From Nocardia grenadensis NBRC 108939 (lineage in GTDB: Bacteria; Actinomycetota; Actinomycetes; Mycobacteriales; Mycobacteriaceae), in the NCBI RefSeq assembly GCF_001613445.1, contig NZ_BDCJ01000025.1, forward strand, positions 1 to 64,000: DNA of 64,000 nt, given 5' to 3'. Shown piece after piece: positions 43,009-51,853 of the stretch. Positions within the stretch are counted from its first letter, which is position 1, and each line of letters begins with the position of its first letter. The notes below the pieces were generated by a model that saw only the letters and a program-made list of their open reading frames with translations, had not been told where the DNA came from and made no database searches. A program made the position numbers and the translations under genes.

Positions 43009-44240
43009 CAGAGCCCCAATGCTGCCTTGGCGAGGATATTTCGCTGGATTTCATTACTGCCCGCGTAGATCGAACCGGCGCGATCGTTGAAATAGCGCAG
43101 CGGCGCGACGGCCTGCCAGTCGGCGCCGCTGAGGTAGCCGTCGGCGGGCGGAGTGTATTCGGCGATCGGGCCGCCGGGCGCGGTGGCGTGCGGCTGATAT
43201 ACCCGGCCGCGGGGGCCGGCCGCGGTGAGCGCGAGTTCGGTGAGTTGCTGGCTGAGCTCGGTGGACAGGATCTTCAGCATGGACGAGGACGTGCCCAGAT
43301 CCTTGCCCTGGGCCATGGCGGCCAGGGTCCGGAATTCCAGTACCTCCAGGACCTCGGTGCGGATGCGCGCGTCGGCCAGCTGCGCCGCGAAATGCGGGTC
43401 GTCGCTGAGCGGGTTACCGTCCCGGCCGGGCTGCCCGGCCGCGGCGGTGGCGATGTGCTGGGCCATGGCCTGCAGTGCCGGCGCCATGGCACCGCCGCCA
43501 CGTTCATGGACCAGCAGGTACTTGGCGACGGTCCAGCCGTCGTCGATCTGCCCGAGCACATTGCTCTTGGGCACCCGCACATTGTCGAAGAAGATCTGGT
43601 TCTGGACCTGCTCGCCCGAGCTCATCACCAGCGGCCGGATCTCGATACCGGGCGCGGTCATATCCATCAGCAGGAAGGTGATGCCCTGCTGTTTCTTGCC
43701 CCCGCGCGAGGTACGGACCAGTGCGAAGATCCAGTTCGCCTCGGTGGCGTGGGTGGTCCAGATCTTGCTGCCGGAGACGAGGAAGTCGTCGCTGTCGGGG
43801 ACGGCGGACATGTTCAGCGCGGCGAGATCGGACCCGGCCTCGGGTTCGGAGTAGCCCTGGCAGAAGAAGACTTCGCCGGTGAGGATGCGGGGCAGGAAGT
43901 AGTTCTTCTGCTCGTCCGTGCCGAACGCGATCAGAGCCGGGGCGACCATCCGGATACCCATCGGCGACAGCGCGGGGGCACCGGCCAGGGTGAGTTCCCG
44001 GCTGAATATGTAGTGCTGGGTGAGCGACCAGTCGCAGCCGCCGTACTCGACCGGCCAGTGCGGTGCCGCCCAACCCCGCTCGTGCAGGATGCGCTGCCAT
44101 TCCAGGCTCGCCTCGTGATCCGAGTAGACACTGGTCATCAGCCGGCCCGCGGTACTCACCTCCGGTGTCAGCTTCTCGGCCAGGAACGCTCGTACCTCGT
44201 CTCGGAAGGCCCGCTCGGCCTCCGACCAGTCGTAATCCAT
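43008..44240 (-). CDS. Acyl-CoA dehydrogenase, first subunit of a probable pair
   Basis: A 410-residue acyl-CoA dehydrogenase. Recognisable parts are MDYDWSEAERAFRDEVRAFL, GWAAPHWPVEYGGCDWSL, the FAD/substrate segments CQGYSEPEAGSDLAALNM and VSGSKIWTTHATEANWIF, and the terminal GSIYAGSNEIQRNILAK. The start ATG 44240 has GGGAG about 6 nt upstream; an earlier ATG at 44261 is possible. It is cotranscribed with the 381-residue partner. Chain length (over 400) and the GSNEIQ motif match the FadE subunits that bind FAD in heterotetrameric enzymes. Confidence 0.9.
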   Translation of the reverse strand: MDYDWSEAERAFRDEVRAFLAEKLTPEVSTAGRLMTSVYSDHEASLEWQRILHERGWAAPHWPVEYGGCDWSLTQHYIFSRELTLAGAPALSPMGIRMVAPALIAFGTDEQKNYFLPRILTGEVFFCQGYSEPEAGSDLAALNMSAVPDSDDFLVSGSKIWTTHATEANWIFALVRTSRGGKKQQGITFLLMDMTAPGIEIRPLVMSSGEQVQNQIFFDNVRVPKSNVLGQIDDGWTVAKYLLVHERGGGAMAPALQAMAQHIATAAAGQPGRDGNPLSDDPHFAAQLADARIRTEVLEVLEFRTLAAMAQGKDLGTSSSMLKILSTELSQQLTELALTAAGPRGRVYQPHATAPGGPIAEYTPPADGYLSGADWQAVAPLRYFNDRAGSIYAGSNEIQRNILAKAALGL

Positions 44241-44373
44241 ACCCGCTCCCGAAGGCTTCATGCGTCGTCGCAGCAGATCCGGCGACTACCGGTGCCAGTG
44301 CGAATGTAGCCAGGTCACCGCCACCGCGTCAAACTGAAGGCATGTGCCCTCACAGCTTCGGAAATCCTCCGGA

Positions 44374-44907
44374 CTACTCCCGGCAATCCTCGAAAATCGC
44401 CTTCCCGTACCCCACCGATTGATAGACATAGTCATAGGCCCAGCGCGGCACCGACAGCCGCGGACGGGTGTCCACGAACAGCAGCCGGCCACCCCAGCAC
44501 TTGCCCAACACGAACCTGGCCCGGGATATATGCGGGGTGAAGGTGACCACGATGACCCGATCCCAACCGTGCTTGCGCGCCTGATCGGCGAGATAGCGTC
44601 CCTCCCCCCGCGTCGTACGTGGCGACGGATCGAAGCAGATGACCTCGAAGCTGTACCCACCGTGACAGATCCGGTTCACCAGCGGACTGTCCTCGTACGG
44701 GTTGGAGATCAGTACCCGCGGCGCGTATCCCGCGCGGGCCAGCCGGAGCCCCAGTTCTTCCCGCCCGTCATGGGCGCCGCCGAGCACCAGGATCGCATCG
44801 GCGGGCGCGGGCTCCTCACGCTGCGGACTCACATAGACCGGCCACAGTCCGAGCACCAGCACGACGACAGAGACCACCGCCGCGGCGAGGACGAGTCGGC
44901 GGCGCAC
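44374..44907 (-). CDS. DUF218/YdcF-type membrane-anchored protein
   Basis: A 177-residue protein with an N-terminal membrane anchor (RLVLAAAVVSVVVLVLGLWP). A DUF218 domain follows: ADAILVLGGAHDGREELGL, RLARAGYAPRVLISNPY, TRGEGRYLADQARKHGWDRV, IVVTFTPHISRARFVLGKC. The pattern of Gly-Gly, Asn-Pro and Thr/His-containing loops is that of SanA/YdcF proteins, linked to envelope or vancomycin-barrier functions in enterobacteria. GTG 44907 is chosen for the AGGA about 8 nt upstream. Confidence 0.75.
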   Translation of the reverse strand: MRRRLVLAAAVVSVVVLVLGLWPVYVSPQREEPAPADAILVLGGAHDGREELGLRLARAGYAPRVLISNPYEDSPLVNRICHGGYSFEVICFDPSPRTTRGEGRYLADQARKHGWDRVIVVTFTPHISRARFVLGKCWGGRLLFVDTRPRLSVPRWAYDYVYQSVGYGKAIFEDCRE

Positions 44908-45272
44908 GGCCGCGATCCTAACGGGCACGGTCCATCCACAGAGATTCACAGGACGCGTATGCCCGGACCGAAAGTGTGGCACGCGGGCCGGACCCGGCCG
45001 GAACGAACGCACAGGCGAGCACAGAGCTCCCGGCCGAAGCGCGCGCCGAGGTACGCACAGAACGCGGGGACCGGACGAACCCACCGGAGCGCGCCGAACG
45101 CACAGCCGCAGCGAACAGGCAGGCGCCCGCGGCGTCCCCTGCCGAAGCGAATGTGGAGATACGCACTGACAGCACAGTTCGGCATACAACGTCGCCCGGT
45201 GTACATCTGCTGTTGCCCGGCACCTCGCCTCGGTTTTCTGGTGTGTGCACCGGCGGGGATTACCAATCGATC
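44908..45272. repeat. Intergenic region carrying diverged copies of the 19.8-kb repeat
   Basis: A 365-nt gap between divergent genes. Units with the shape CCGRAGCG, then a variable 6-10 nt, then GAGGTACGCAC or GAGATACGCAC occur at about 45030-45060 (CCGAAGCGCGCGCCGAGG) and 45143-45170 (CCGAAGCGAATGTGGAGA), with weaker copies at about 44998 and 45082. They match, in reverse orientation, the copies at 19803-20010. No gene is supported here. Confidence 0.6.
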
Positions 45273-46595
45273 ATGCGATGCACAGTCTTCGGAACCGGGT
45301 ACCTGGGGGCCACGCACGCAGCGTGTATGGCCGAGCTCGGGCACGATGTGATCGGGGTCGATATCGACCCGGGCAAAGTCGCGAAACTCTCCGACGGTGT
45401 CACTCCTTTCTACGAACCCGGCCTCGAGAAGGTGCTGCGCCGCAACCTCGACGCGGGCCGGCTCAGGTTCACCACCTCCTATGCCGAAGCGGCCGACCAT
45501 GCCGACGTACATTTCCTCGGGGTCGGCACTCCGCAGAAGAAGGGCGAGTACGCCGCCGACCTGAAATATGTGCACGCGGTCGTGGATACGCTCGCACCGC
45601 TGATCACCCGCCCGTCGGTGATCATCGGCAAGTCCACCGTCCCGGTGGGAACCGCCGCCGAGCTCGGTCGCCGCGCCCGCGCCCTCACCGCGGTGGAAGT
45701 GGAGGTCGCGTGGAATCCCGAATTCCTTCGCGAGGGCTTCGCGGTCGAGGACACCCTGCGCCCGGACCGGCTGGTGCTCGGCGTGGACGAGCAGCGCGAG
45801 CGGTCGGCCTGGGTGCGCGAGGTGGTCGAGGAGCTGTACGCGGAGCTCCTGGCCGCGGAGGTCCCCTTCCTGCGCACCGATCTGGCCACCGCGGAACTGG
45901 TCAAGGTGTCCGCCAACGCGTTCTTGGCGACCAAGATCTCCTACATCAACGCGGTCTCCGAGGTGTGTGAGGCCACCGGTGCCGATGTCACGGTACTGGC
46001 CGACGCCCTCGGTTACGACGCCCGGATCGGCCGCCGCTTCCTCGATGCCGGAGTCGGTTTCGGCGGCGGCTGCCTGCCCAAGGATATTCGCGCCTTCATG
46101 GCCCGGGCCGGGGAACTCGGCGCCGATCACGCGCTGGCCTTCCTGCGCGAGGTCGACAACATCAATATGCGACGCCGCACCAAGATGGTGGATATGGCGG
46201 CCCGGGCCTGCGGCGGGTCACTGCTCGGTGCGAACGTGGCGGTACTCGGCGCGGCCTTCAAACCCGAATCCGACGATGTGCGCGACTCTCCCGCGCTGAA
46301 TGTGGCCGGCATGATCCAGCTGCACGGTGCGGTCGTCACCGTCTACGACCCGAAGGCCCTGGAGAACTCCGGTCGCGTATTTCCCACACTCAACTACGCC
46401 ACCTCGGTGGCGGAAGCCTGCGAACGCGCCGATGTGGTGCTGGTACTCACCGAATGGAACGAGTTCGTGCGGCTGCGCCCACAGGATCTGGACGGCGTGG
46501 TGCGGGCACGCTCGATCATCGACGGTCGCAATTGTCTCGATCGGGCCGCCTGGCGCTCGGGCGGATGGGTGTACGCCGGGCTGGGCACCCCGTAG
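45273..46595 (+). CDS. udgA: UDP-glucose 6-dehydrogenase
   Basis: A 440-residue enzyme that oxidises UDP-glucose to UDP-glucuronate with two NAD+. The Rossmann motif is FGTGYLGATHAACMAELGHD (about 6-25). WNPEFLREGFAVEDTLRPDR and the catalytic Cys in GVGFGGGCLPKDIRAF (about 266) are present, then NAVSEVCEATGAD and LGAAFKPESDDVRDSPALNV of the C-terminal domain. Length and motifs are complete. The symbol follows M. tuberculosis Rv0322. The product feeds cell-surface polysaccharides. ATG 45273 is preferred since a longer frame to 44976 consists of the repeat region. Confidence 0.94.
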   Translation: MRCTVFGTGYLGATHAACMAELGHDVIGVDIDPGKVAKLSDGVTPFYEPGLEKVLRRNLDAGRLRFTTSYAEAADHADVHFLGVGTPQKKGEYAADLKYVHAVVDTLAPLITRPSVIIGKSTVPVGTAAELGRRARALTAVEVEVAWNPEFLREGFAVEDTLRPDRLVLGVDEQRERSAWVREVVEELYAELLAAEVPFLRTDLATAELVKVSANAFLATKISYINAVSEVCEATGADVTVLADALGYDARIGRRFLDAGVGFGGGCLPKDIRAFMARAGELGADHALAFLREVDNINMRRRTKMVDMAARACGGSLLGANVAVLGAAFKPESDDVRDSPALNVAGMIQLHGAVVTVYDPKALENSGRVFPTLNYATSVAEACERADVVLVLTEWNEFVRLRPQDLDGVVRARSIIDGRNCLDRAAWRSGGWVYAGLGTP

Positions 46596-46751
46596 CATCG
46601 TGGGGCCGGTTCGGCAACGCCGGTGGCTGCCGCCTCCCGTGGTGACGGGGCGGGGCGGTACTGTCGACAAGAGTGGTTCGGGGGATGAGCCGTCACCATC
46701 GACCGGGCGACGCTCGCAGATCGTGAAGCGGGAAGTACGGATGGGCTGCCG

Positions 46752-48443
46752 ATGAGTTCAGCACTGGGAGTGTCGGTGGGAACCGGCGCGATCCGCCTGG
46801 CACGCCCACCTGCGGGTGCCGCGACGTCCGATCCACAGTCGTTCGAGCTGCGGACCTTCGTCGTCCCGCCCGAGACCCCGAGCGCCGAGCGGGCCGCGCT
46901 CTCGGTGGCCGCCGCATTGAATTCCGACCCCGGAATCGCCCGGACCGTTCTGGCCTGCCGCGACGAGTCGCAGGCCGAGGCCATGCACGTGGCAATGGCC
47001 GAACACGGGCTCGACGACTACGACATCGTGCCCGATTTCGAGGCCACGCTCGAATTCGCCAACGCCTCCGGCGCACTGGCCGGGGTCGGCACACTCGGTG
47101 TCTACGATCTGGGCGCTTCCGGTCTGTCGGTCACCGTCGTGGAGGTCGCCGACGGGCAGATCGTGCATACCGAACGCACCGGCGATATCAGCGGCGAATA
47201 TTTCGATTCGCTGATCCGGGAGCAGCAGATCAACTCCGGCCGGATCGCCCATCCGCCCGCCCCGGACGGTCTGGCGCGGCTGGATGCGCTGTGCCGCTCG
47301 GCGAAGGAAAAGCTTTCGGGCAGCTCCGCGGTGGCGCTACCCAGCGATTACGGTCCGGTGCTGCTCACCCAGGAGAATTTCACCGCTCTCATCGCCCGGG
47401 CCGTCGAGGCCTCGGTTCACTCCACCCGGGAGATCATCGGCCGTTCGGGCCGCCCGGTGCAGGCTGTGCTCGCGGTGGGCGGCGGTGTCCGTATCCCACT
47501 GGTGAGCCGCACGCTCCGGGAAATCCTGGAGATGCCGGTGCTGGTGCCGCCGGAGCCGGAGGCGGCGATGGCGCGCGGTGCCGCCCTGCTGGCGCAGCGG
47601 GCGCCGGAATCGCGTCCGGCCGTTACCCCGCCGCGCTCGGACAGTTCGACGCCATCACTCGCGACCGTCGCGGCGCAGGCCACCGATACCCCGCCCGCAC
47701 CACAGGTCGGCATCTTCGGCGCCGGACTAGAAAGCCCTCCGGCGGCACCGGAGCACACGGTCACGAAAGCGACCGTTGTCGCCCCGGCCGTTTCGCGCCC
47801 GAATATGCCCATGCCACAACCCGGAATCTTCGGCCCGCCCGCCGGTACCGCGGTCGACCTGCCGACCGATTCCGTCGTGCATACCGTTGCCGCCGCCGAG
47901 CACCCCGACGCCGAGAAGTACGCGAGCGGGACCGCGGCCGCACCGCAGACCGTGGTGGCGCGCCCGGTCGCGTCCCCGGGTCCGCAACTGACACCCGAGG
48001 AGGATCCGCCGACCATCGCGCTGCGGATTCCGCAGAAACTACTGCCCCGGCGGTCGTTCCGGGAACCTCCGCAGCGCCGGCGCCGTGAGCTCGGCGTCGC
48101 CGCGGTGGCCGTGAGCGCGCTGGTGGTGGTGGCCGCGATCGGTATCGGCCTCGGTTACGGCCAGCACATGTTCCGCCAGGAATCGACCACCGTCGAAGGT
48201 ACGACCCCGCCACCGGCGACCTCGGCGACCTCACCCACGGCTCGCCCCGGTATGGCGGGAGCATCGCTGACCACCGCGCCAGAGCACGCATCGCTGGCCG
48301 AGCCACCTCCGGTGGTGGTGCCCCGGGAGACCGAGACGCCCACGACCACCAACGGCCCGAACACCTTCCAGGTGCCGGGTCTGCCGCCGATCGTCGTCCC
48401 GACCATTCCGCCGCTGTTTCCACCGCCGCCGCCGAACCGCTGA
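46752..48443 (+). CDS. Hsp70-like membrane protein with proline-rich tail
   Basis: A 563-residue protein. Residues 1 to about 280 resemble an actin/Hsp70 ATPase core: LGVSVGTGAIRLARPPAGAA, LGVYDLGASGLSVTVVEVAD for the phosphate-2 loop, and AVLAVGGGVRIPLVSRTLRE for the adenosine motif. The catalytic loop residues are altered (DLGASG instead of DLGGGT), and the substrate-binding domain of Hsp70 is absent. A long Pro/Ala linker, a membrane helix (about 445-467, LGVAAVAVSALVVVAAIGIG) and an outside Pro/Thr tail ending in PPLFPPPPPNR follow. The layout matches the gene at 30378-31718. The function is unknown; nucleotide-dependent membrane sensing is a guess. Confidence 0.75.
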   Translation: MSSALGVSVGTGAIRLARPPAGAATSDPQSFELRTFVVPPETPSAERAALSVAAALNSDPGIARTVLACRDESQAEAMHVAMAEHGLDDYDIVPDFEATLEFANASGALAGVGTLGVYDLGASGLSVTVVEVADGQIVHTERTGDISGEYFDSLIREQQINSGRIAHPPAPDGLARLDALCRSAKEKLSGSSAVALPSDYGPVLLTQENFTALIARAVEASVHSTREIIGRSGRPVQAVLAVGGGVRIPLVSRTLREILEMPVLVPPEPEAAMARGAALLAQRAPESRPAVTPPRSDSSTPSLATVAAQATDTPPAPQVGIFGAGLESPPAAPEHTVTKATVVAPAVSRPNMPMPQPGIFGPPAGTAVDLPTDSVVHTVAAAEHPDAEKYASGTAAAPQTVVARPVASPGPQLTPEEDPPTIALRIPQKLLPRRSFREPPQRRRRELGVAAVAVSALVVVAAIGIGLGYGQHMFRQESTTVEGTTPPPATSATSPTARPGMAGASLTTAPEHASLAEPPPVVVPRETETPTTTNGPNTFQVPGLPPIVVPTIPPLFPPPPPNR

Positions 48444-48481
48444 CCGCCCGAGCCGCGTATCCGCACGGCCGCGCCGACAGG

Positions 48482-50113
48482 TCAGCCCTCGCCGTAGCCC
48501 GGTCCGGGCCGGCCCGGACGCCAGCGGCGAATCTCGCGTTGCTCACCGCTGTTCGGCCACTGATTGTCCGAACGCGGAGGTCCGGGTTGCCGGTTCCGCG
48601 GTTCCGGCCGGGCGGGATACCGCTGCGCGGACTGCGGCGGCCCGTACTGCCCGCCCCGCACGACCGGTGTCTCACCGGTTCGCGGACCGGGACGCTGGTC
48701 ACCGGAACCGCGCGGTGCCCGCGGCTGTTCCCCGGTCGTCGGCCACGGCTGATAACCACGGCCGGACCGCTTGCGCGGCGCGCCGCCCTCGGTATCACCC
48801 GGGCGAGCGACCTTACGGTGCGTTCCGGTATCCGAGCGCCGGGCCCCCGCGGTCCGCCGGGCCGGGGCGACCGGGCCGCCGGAGGGTTTGTTGCCGAACG
48901 GCTTGGCCAGCATGACCGCGATACCGGTCGTCAGGGGGACCGACAGCGCCAGGCAGATACCGCCGACCGCCGATCGCGCGATCTCGATGGCCACCGCGTC
49001 GCCCACCAGCACATCCCGGATCGGCCGCCCCGCCACGCTGAACAGCAGCAGCAGCGGCAGGGCCCCACCGGCATAGGCCAGTACCAGGGTGTACACGGTA
49101 CTGGCGATATGGTCACGGCCCACCCGCATGGCCGCGGCGAACACTTCGCGACGGCTGGCCTTCTTGTCCAGTTCCGCGAGTTCGAACGCCGCGGACGCCT
49201 GGGTGATGGTCACATCGTTGAGCACACCGAGCGAACCGATGATGAATCCGGCCAGCAGCAGGCCGGTGATGCTGACATGCTCGATATAGGTCGCGACATT
49301 GGTGTTCTGCTCCTCGGACAGGCCGGTGAGCGTGGTCGCCTCGATGGTCAGCCAGGACAGCACCGCCGCCACCACCATGGAGGTGAGGGTGCCCAGCAGC
49401 GCGGAACTGGTGCGCAGATTCACGCCGTGCGCCAGATACAGGACCGCGTACAGGATCAGGGATCCGGCGACCAGCGCCACCGGTATCGCGGGCTTTCCGT
49501 CCAGCAGCGCGGGCAGCAGGAAGAACACCAGCACCGCGAACGCGAATATCAGGCCGAGCAGCGCCCGGACTCCACGCCAGCGGGCGACCACCACGATCAC
49601 CACGACGAAGGCCAGCACGATCAGGCTCAGTGGCATACCGCGCGCGTAATCGTCGAACGAATACAGCGGCGTCCCGTCCGGCCCGGTCTGCCGCACGATC
49701 CGCAGGTCGTCCCCGGCGGCGAGATCGGGTTGTCCAGGGCCGGGCGCGATTTCGAGCAGAGTGTGCTTACCCTCGTGCGGACCGGATTCGATGGCGATCA
49801 GACTGCGCTGGCAGTCGTAGACCCGCATGGTGGGCGGCTGGGGTTCACCGTCGAAGACCCGGCCGATGGACGGACTGCCACAGGCGCCGATATCCTGCCG
49901 GATCACCTTCCCGGCCTCGGTGACCACCGCGGTTCCATCGGCGTTCTGCAAGGGCAGCGGGATCTCGACCTGTTGGCGGTCGGGCCACAGGGCGATCGTG
50001 GCGACGACGACAACGATTCCGACGGCGACCAGCAAACCGATCACGACGCGGGCGGCGGTCGCGCCGATGGCGATCGGCCGGGAGTGGTCGTGATGGTGAT
50101 GGTGGTCGCTCAC
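48482..50113 (-). CDS. YibE/F-family membrane protein
   Basis: A 543-residue protein. A His-rich start (MSDHHHHHDH) is followed by a membrane segment and an outside domain (about 45-150, with two Cys). The YibE/F membrane region has about seven helices (VLAFVVVIVVVARWRGVRAL, YLAHGVNLRTSSALLGTLTS, ITGLLLAGFIIGSLGVLNDV, TITQASAAFELAELDKK). The last 110 residues are disordered and rich in Pro, Arg and Gly. The family's function is unknown. It may be a transporter. GTG 50113 is the start; the gene is 323 nt downstream of the aminotransferase. Confidence 0.82.
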   Translation of the reverse strand: MSDHHHHHDHSRPIAIGATAARVVIGLLVAVGIVVVVATIALWPDRQQVEIPLPLQNADGTAVVTEAGKVIRQDIGACGSPSIGRVFDGEPQPPTMRVYDCQRSLIAIESGPHEGKHTLLEIAPGPGQPDLAAGDDLRIVRQTGPDGTPLYSFDDYARGMPLSLIVLAFVVVIVVVARWRGVRALLGLIFAFAVLVFFLLPALLDGKPAIPVALVAGSLILYAVLYLAHGVNLRTSSALLGTLTSMVVAAVLSWLTIEATTLTGLSEEQNTNVATYIEHVSITGLLLAGFIIGSLGVLNDVTITQASAAFELAELDKKASRREVFAAAMRVGRDHIASTVYTLVLAYAGGALPLLLLFSVAGRPIRDVLVGDAVAIEIARSAVGGICLALSVPLTTGIAVMLAKPFGNKPSGGPVAPARRTAGARRSDTGTHRKVARPGDTEGGAPRKRSGRGYQPWPTTGEQPRAPRGSGDQRPGPRTGETPVVRGGQYGPPQSAQRYPARPEPRNRQPGPPRSDNQWPNSGEQREIRRWRPGRPGPGYGEG

Positions 50114-50436
50114 CCCGGTCAGCCTAGAGGATTCACCGAGGGCTCTCGTGACCGGCAGATGCGGCTTACGCTGCGATTTCGCTATATTTCCGAGGACCTC
50201 GGGAAGGGGCGGCGGAGAGCAGGGGGATGTCTCCGCCGCCCGCGGGCAGGCGGCCCAGGGGGGTAGGCGGCCTAACCCGAGGACCAGGTTGCCCAGGGGG
50301 GGTAGACAACCTGGCCGGGCACTTTGAGGTGCCGAGGACCACTGTACACACAGAATCCTCTTTTGTGCCAGTAGGTTCGGAAAATTGGGTTTAATCCGGA
50401 TGGAAGGTCGGTTTTACCCCGAAGTTACCCGCCACG
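50114..50436. other. Intergenic region with G-runs and inverted repeats
   Basis: 323 nt between two minus-strand genes. It has two near-identical G-runs (GCCCAGGGGGG at about 50253 and 50291), an inverted repeat GGCGGAGA/TCTCCGCC (50211-50218 with 50230-50237), and CCAGGTTG/CAACCTGG (50284-50291 with 50307-50314). The latter two can form hairpins in the leader of the YibE/F gene. No gene is supported. Confidence 0.45.
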
Positions 50437-51690
50437 CTACTGTCGATAGTTCGCGAGGAAATTGCCGAAACGCTCTATGGCAACGGCCAGATCGCGAGCC
50501 CACGGCAAGGTCACGATCCGCAGATGATCATGATGCGGCCAGTTGAAACCGGTGCCCTGAACCATCAGGATCTTCTCCTGCAGCAGCAGATCCTGCACCA
50601 GCTTCTCGTCGTCGTGGATCTCGTGTACCTCGGGGTCCAGCCTAGGGAACGCATACAGCGCGCCTTTGGGTTTCACGCACGACACGCCGGGAATCGCGTT
50701 CAACCGCTCCCAGGCCACATCACGCTGCTCCAGCAACCGCCCGCCCGGCAGGATCAGATCCTCGATGCTCTGATACCCCCCGAGCGCGACCTGAATGGCG
50801 TGCTGTGCGGGCACATTCGGGCACAGCCGCGACGACGCGAGCAGATCCACCCCCTCCAGGAAGCCGGCGGCGTGCTCCTTGGGCCCGGTGATGGCCAGCC
50901 AGCCGGATCGATAACCGGCCACCCGGTAGGCCTTGGACAGACCGTTGAAGGTGAGGCACAGCAGATCGGGCGCCAGCGTCGCGAGCGAGATGTGCTTGGC
51001 ATCGTCGTAGAGGATCTTGTCGTAGATCTCGTCCGCCAGCAGCAGCAGCCGATGCTTGCGCGCCAGATCGACGAGCTGCTGCAACACCTCCGCCGAGTAC
51101 ACCGCACCGGTCGGATTGTTGGGGTTGATCACCAGCAGCGCCTTGGTACGTTCGGTGATCTTCGATTCGATATCGGCGATATCGGGCTGCCAGCCACTGG
51201 CCTCGTCACAGAGATAGTGCACCGGGGTGCCGCCGGCCAGGCTGGTCATCGCCGTCCAGAGCGGATAGTCGGGGGCCGGGATCAGCACCTCGTCCCCGTT
51301 GTCCAGCAGTGCCTGCATGGTGATGGTGATCAGCTCGGAGACCCCGTTGCCGAGATAGACATCGTCGACATCGAGTTCCGGGAAACCGGGGACCAGCTCG
51401 TAGCGGGTCACGATCGCCCGGCGAGCGGGCAGTATGCCCTTGGACTCGGAGTAGCCCTGCGCGGTCGGCAGGGCGGCGATCATATCCCGCATGATCACAT
51501 CGGGGGCTTCGAAGCCGAAGGGCGCGGGATTGCCGATATTGAGTTTCAGGATCCGGTGGCCCTCGGATTCCAGCCGTGCCGCGTGCGCGTGTACCGGTCC
51601 CCGGATCTCGTATACGACATTCTGCAGCTTCTTGGACTGCTCCAGAATCCGGGGCGCGGGGTGCGAATGGCCAGTACTCACCCGGTCCAT
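50437..51690 (-). CDS. Alanine-type aminotransferase (Rv0337c-like)
   Basis: A 417-residue class I/II PLP-dependent aminotransferase. Landmarks are KLNIGNPAPFGFEAPDVIM, NGVSELITITMQALLDNGDE, LLVINPNNPTGAVYS, LLADEIYDKILYDD, and the PLP lysine in FNGLSKAYRVAGYRSGW (about 251). The close relative in E. coli is AlaA, which makes alanine from pyruvate and glutamate. In M. tuberculosis this position is annotated aspC next to Rv0338c; here the neighbour is etfD's operon 11 kb away. GTG 51681 is an alternative start. Confidence 0.93.
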   Translation of the reverse strand: MDRVSTGHSHPAPRILEQSKKLQNVVYEIRGPVHAHAARLESEGHRILKLNIGNPAPFGFEAPDVIMRDMIAALPTAQGYSESKGILPARRAIVTRYELVPGFPELDVDDVYLGNGVSELITITMQALLDNGDEVLIPAPDYPLWTAMTSLAGGTPVHYLCDEASGWQPDIADIESKITERTKALLVINPNNPTGAVYSAEVLQQLVDLARKHRLLLLADEIYDKILYDDAKHISLATLAPDLLCLTFNGLSKAYRVAGYRSGWLAITGPKEHAAGFLEGVDLLASSRLCPNVPAQHAIQVALGGYQSIEDLILPGGRLLEQRDVAWERLNAIPGVSCVKPKGALYAFPRLDPEVHEIHDDEKLVQDLLLQEKILMVQGTGFNWPHHDHLRIVTLPWARDLAVAIERFGNFLANYRQ

Positions 51691-51853
51691 GGTGCCACCA
51701 GGGGCAAGCGGATATCCGGCCCGCCCCGCCCCGGCGCCGGCCTGTTACCGCCGCACGGACCATCCGCTCCGGACCGCCGGCCTGCGCCGGGGCGGAAAAC
51801 TGGCGTTGATTCCGCCGCTCCCGCGCCCGCTCGAGCACACCCGGTCGCCGCGG

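Noticed and set aside
44976..45272. N-terminal extension of UDP-glucose dehydrogenase
   Set aside because: The extra 99 codons lie in the repeat cluster. The enzyme family begins at the Rossmann motif after ATG 45273.
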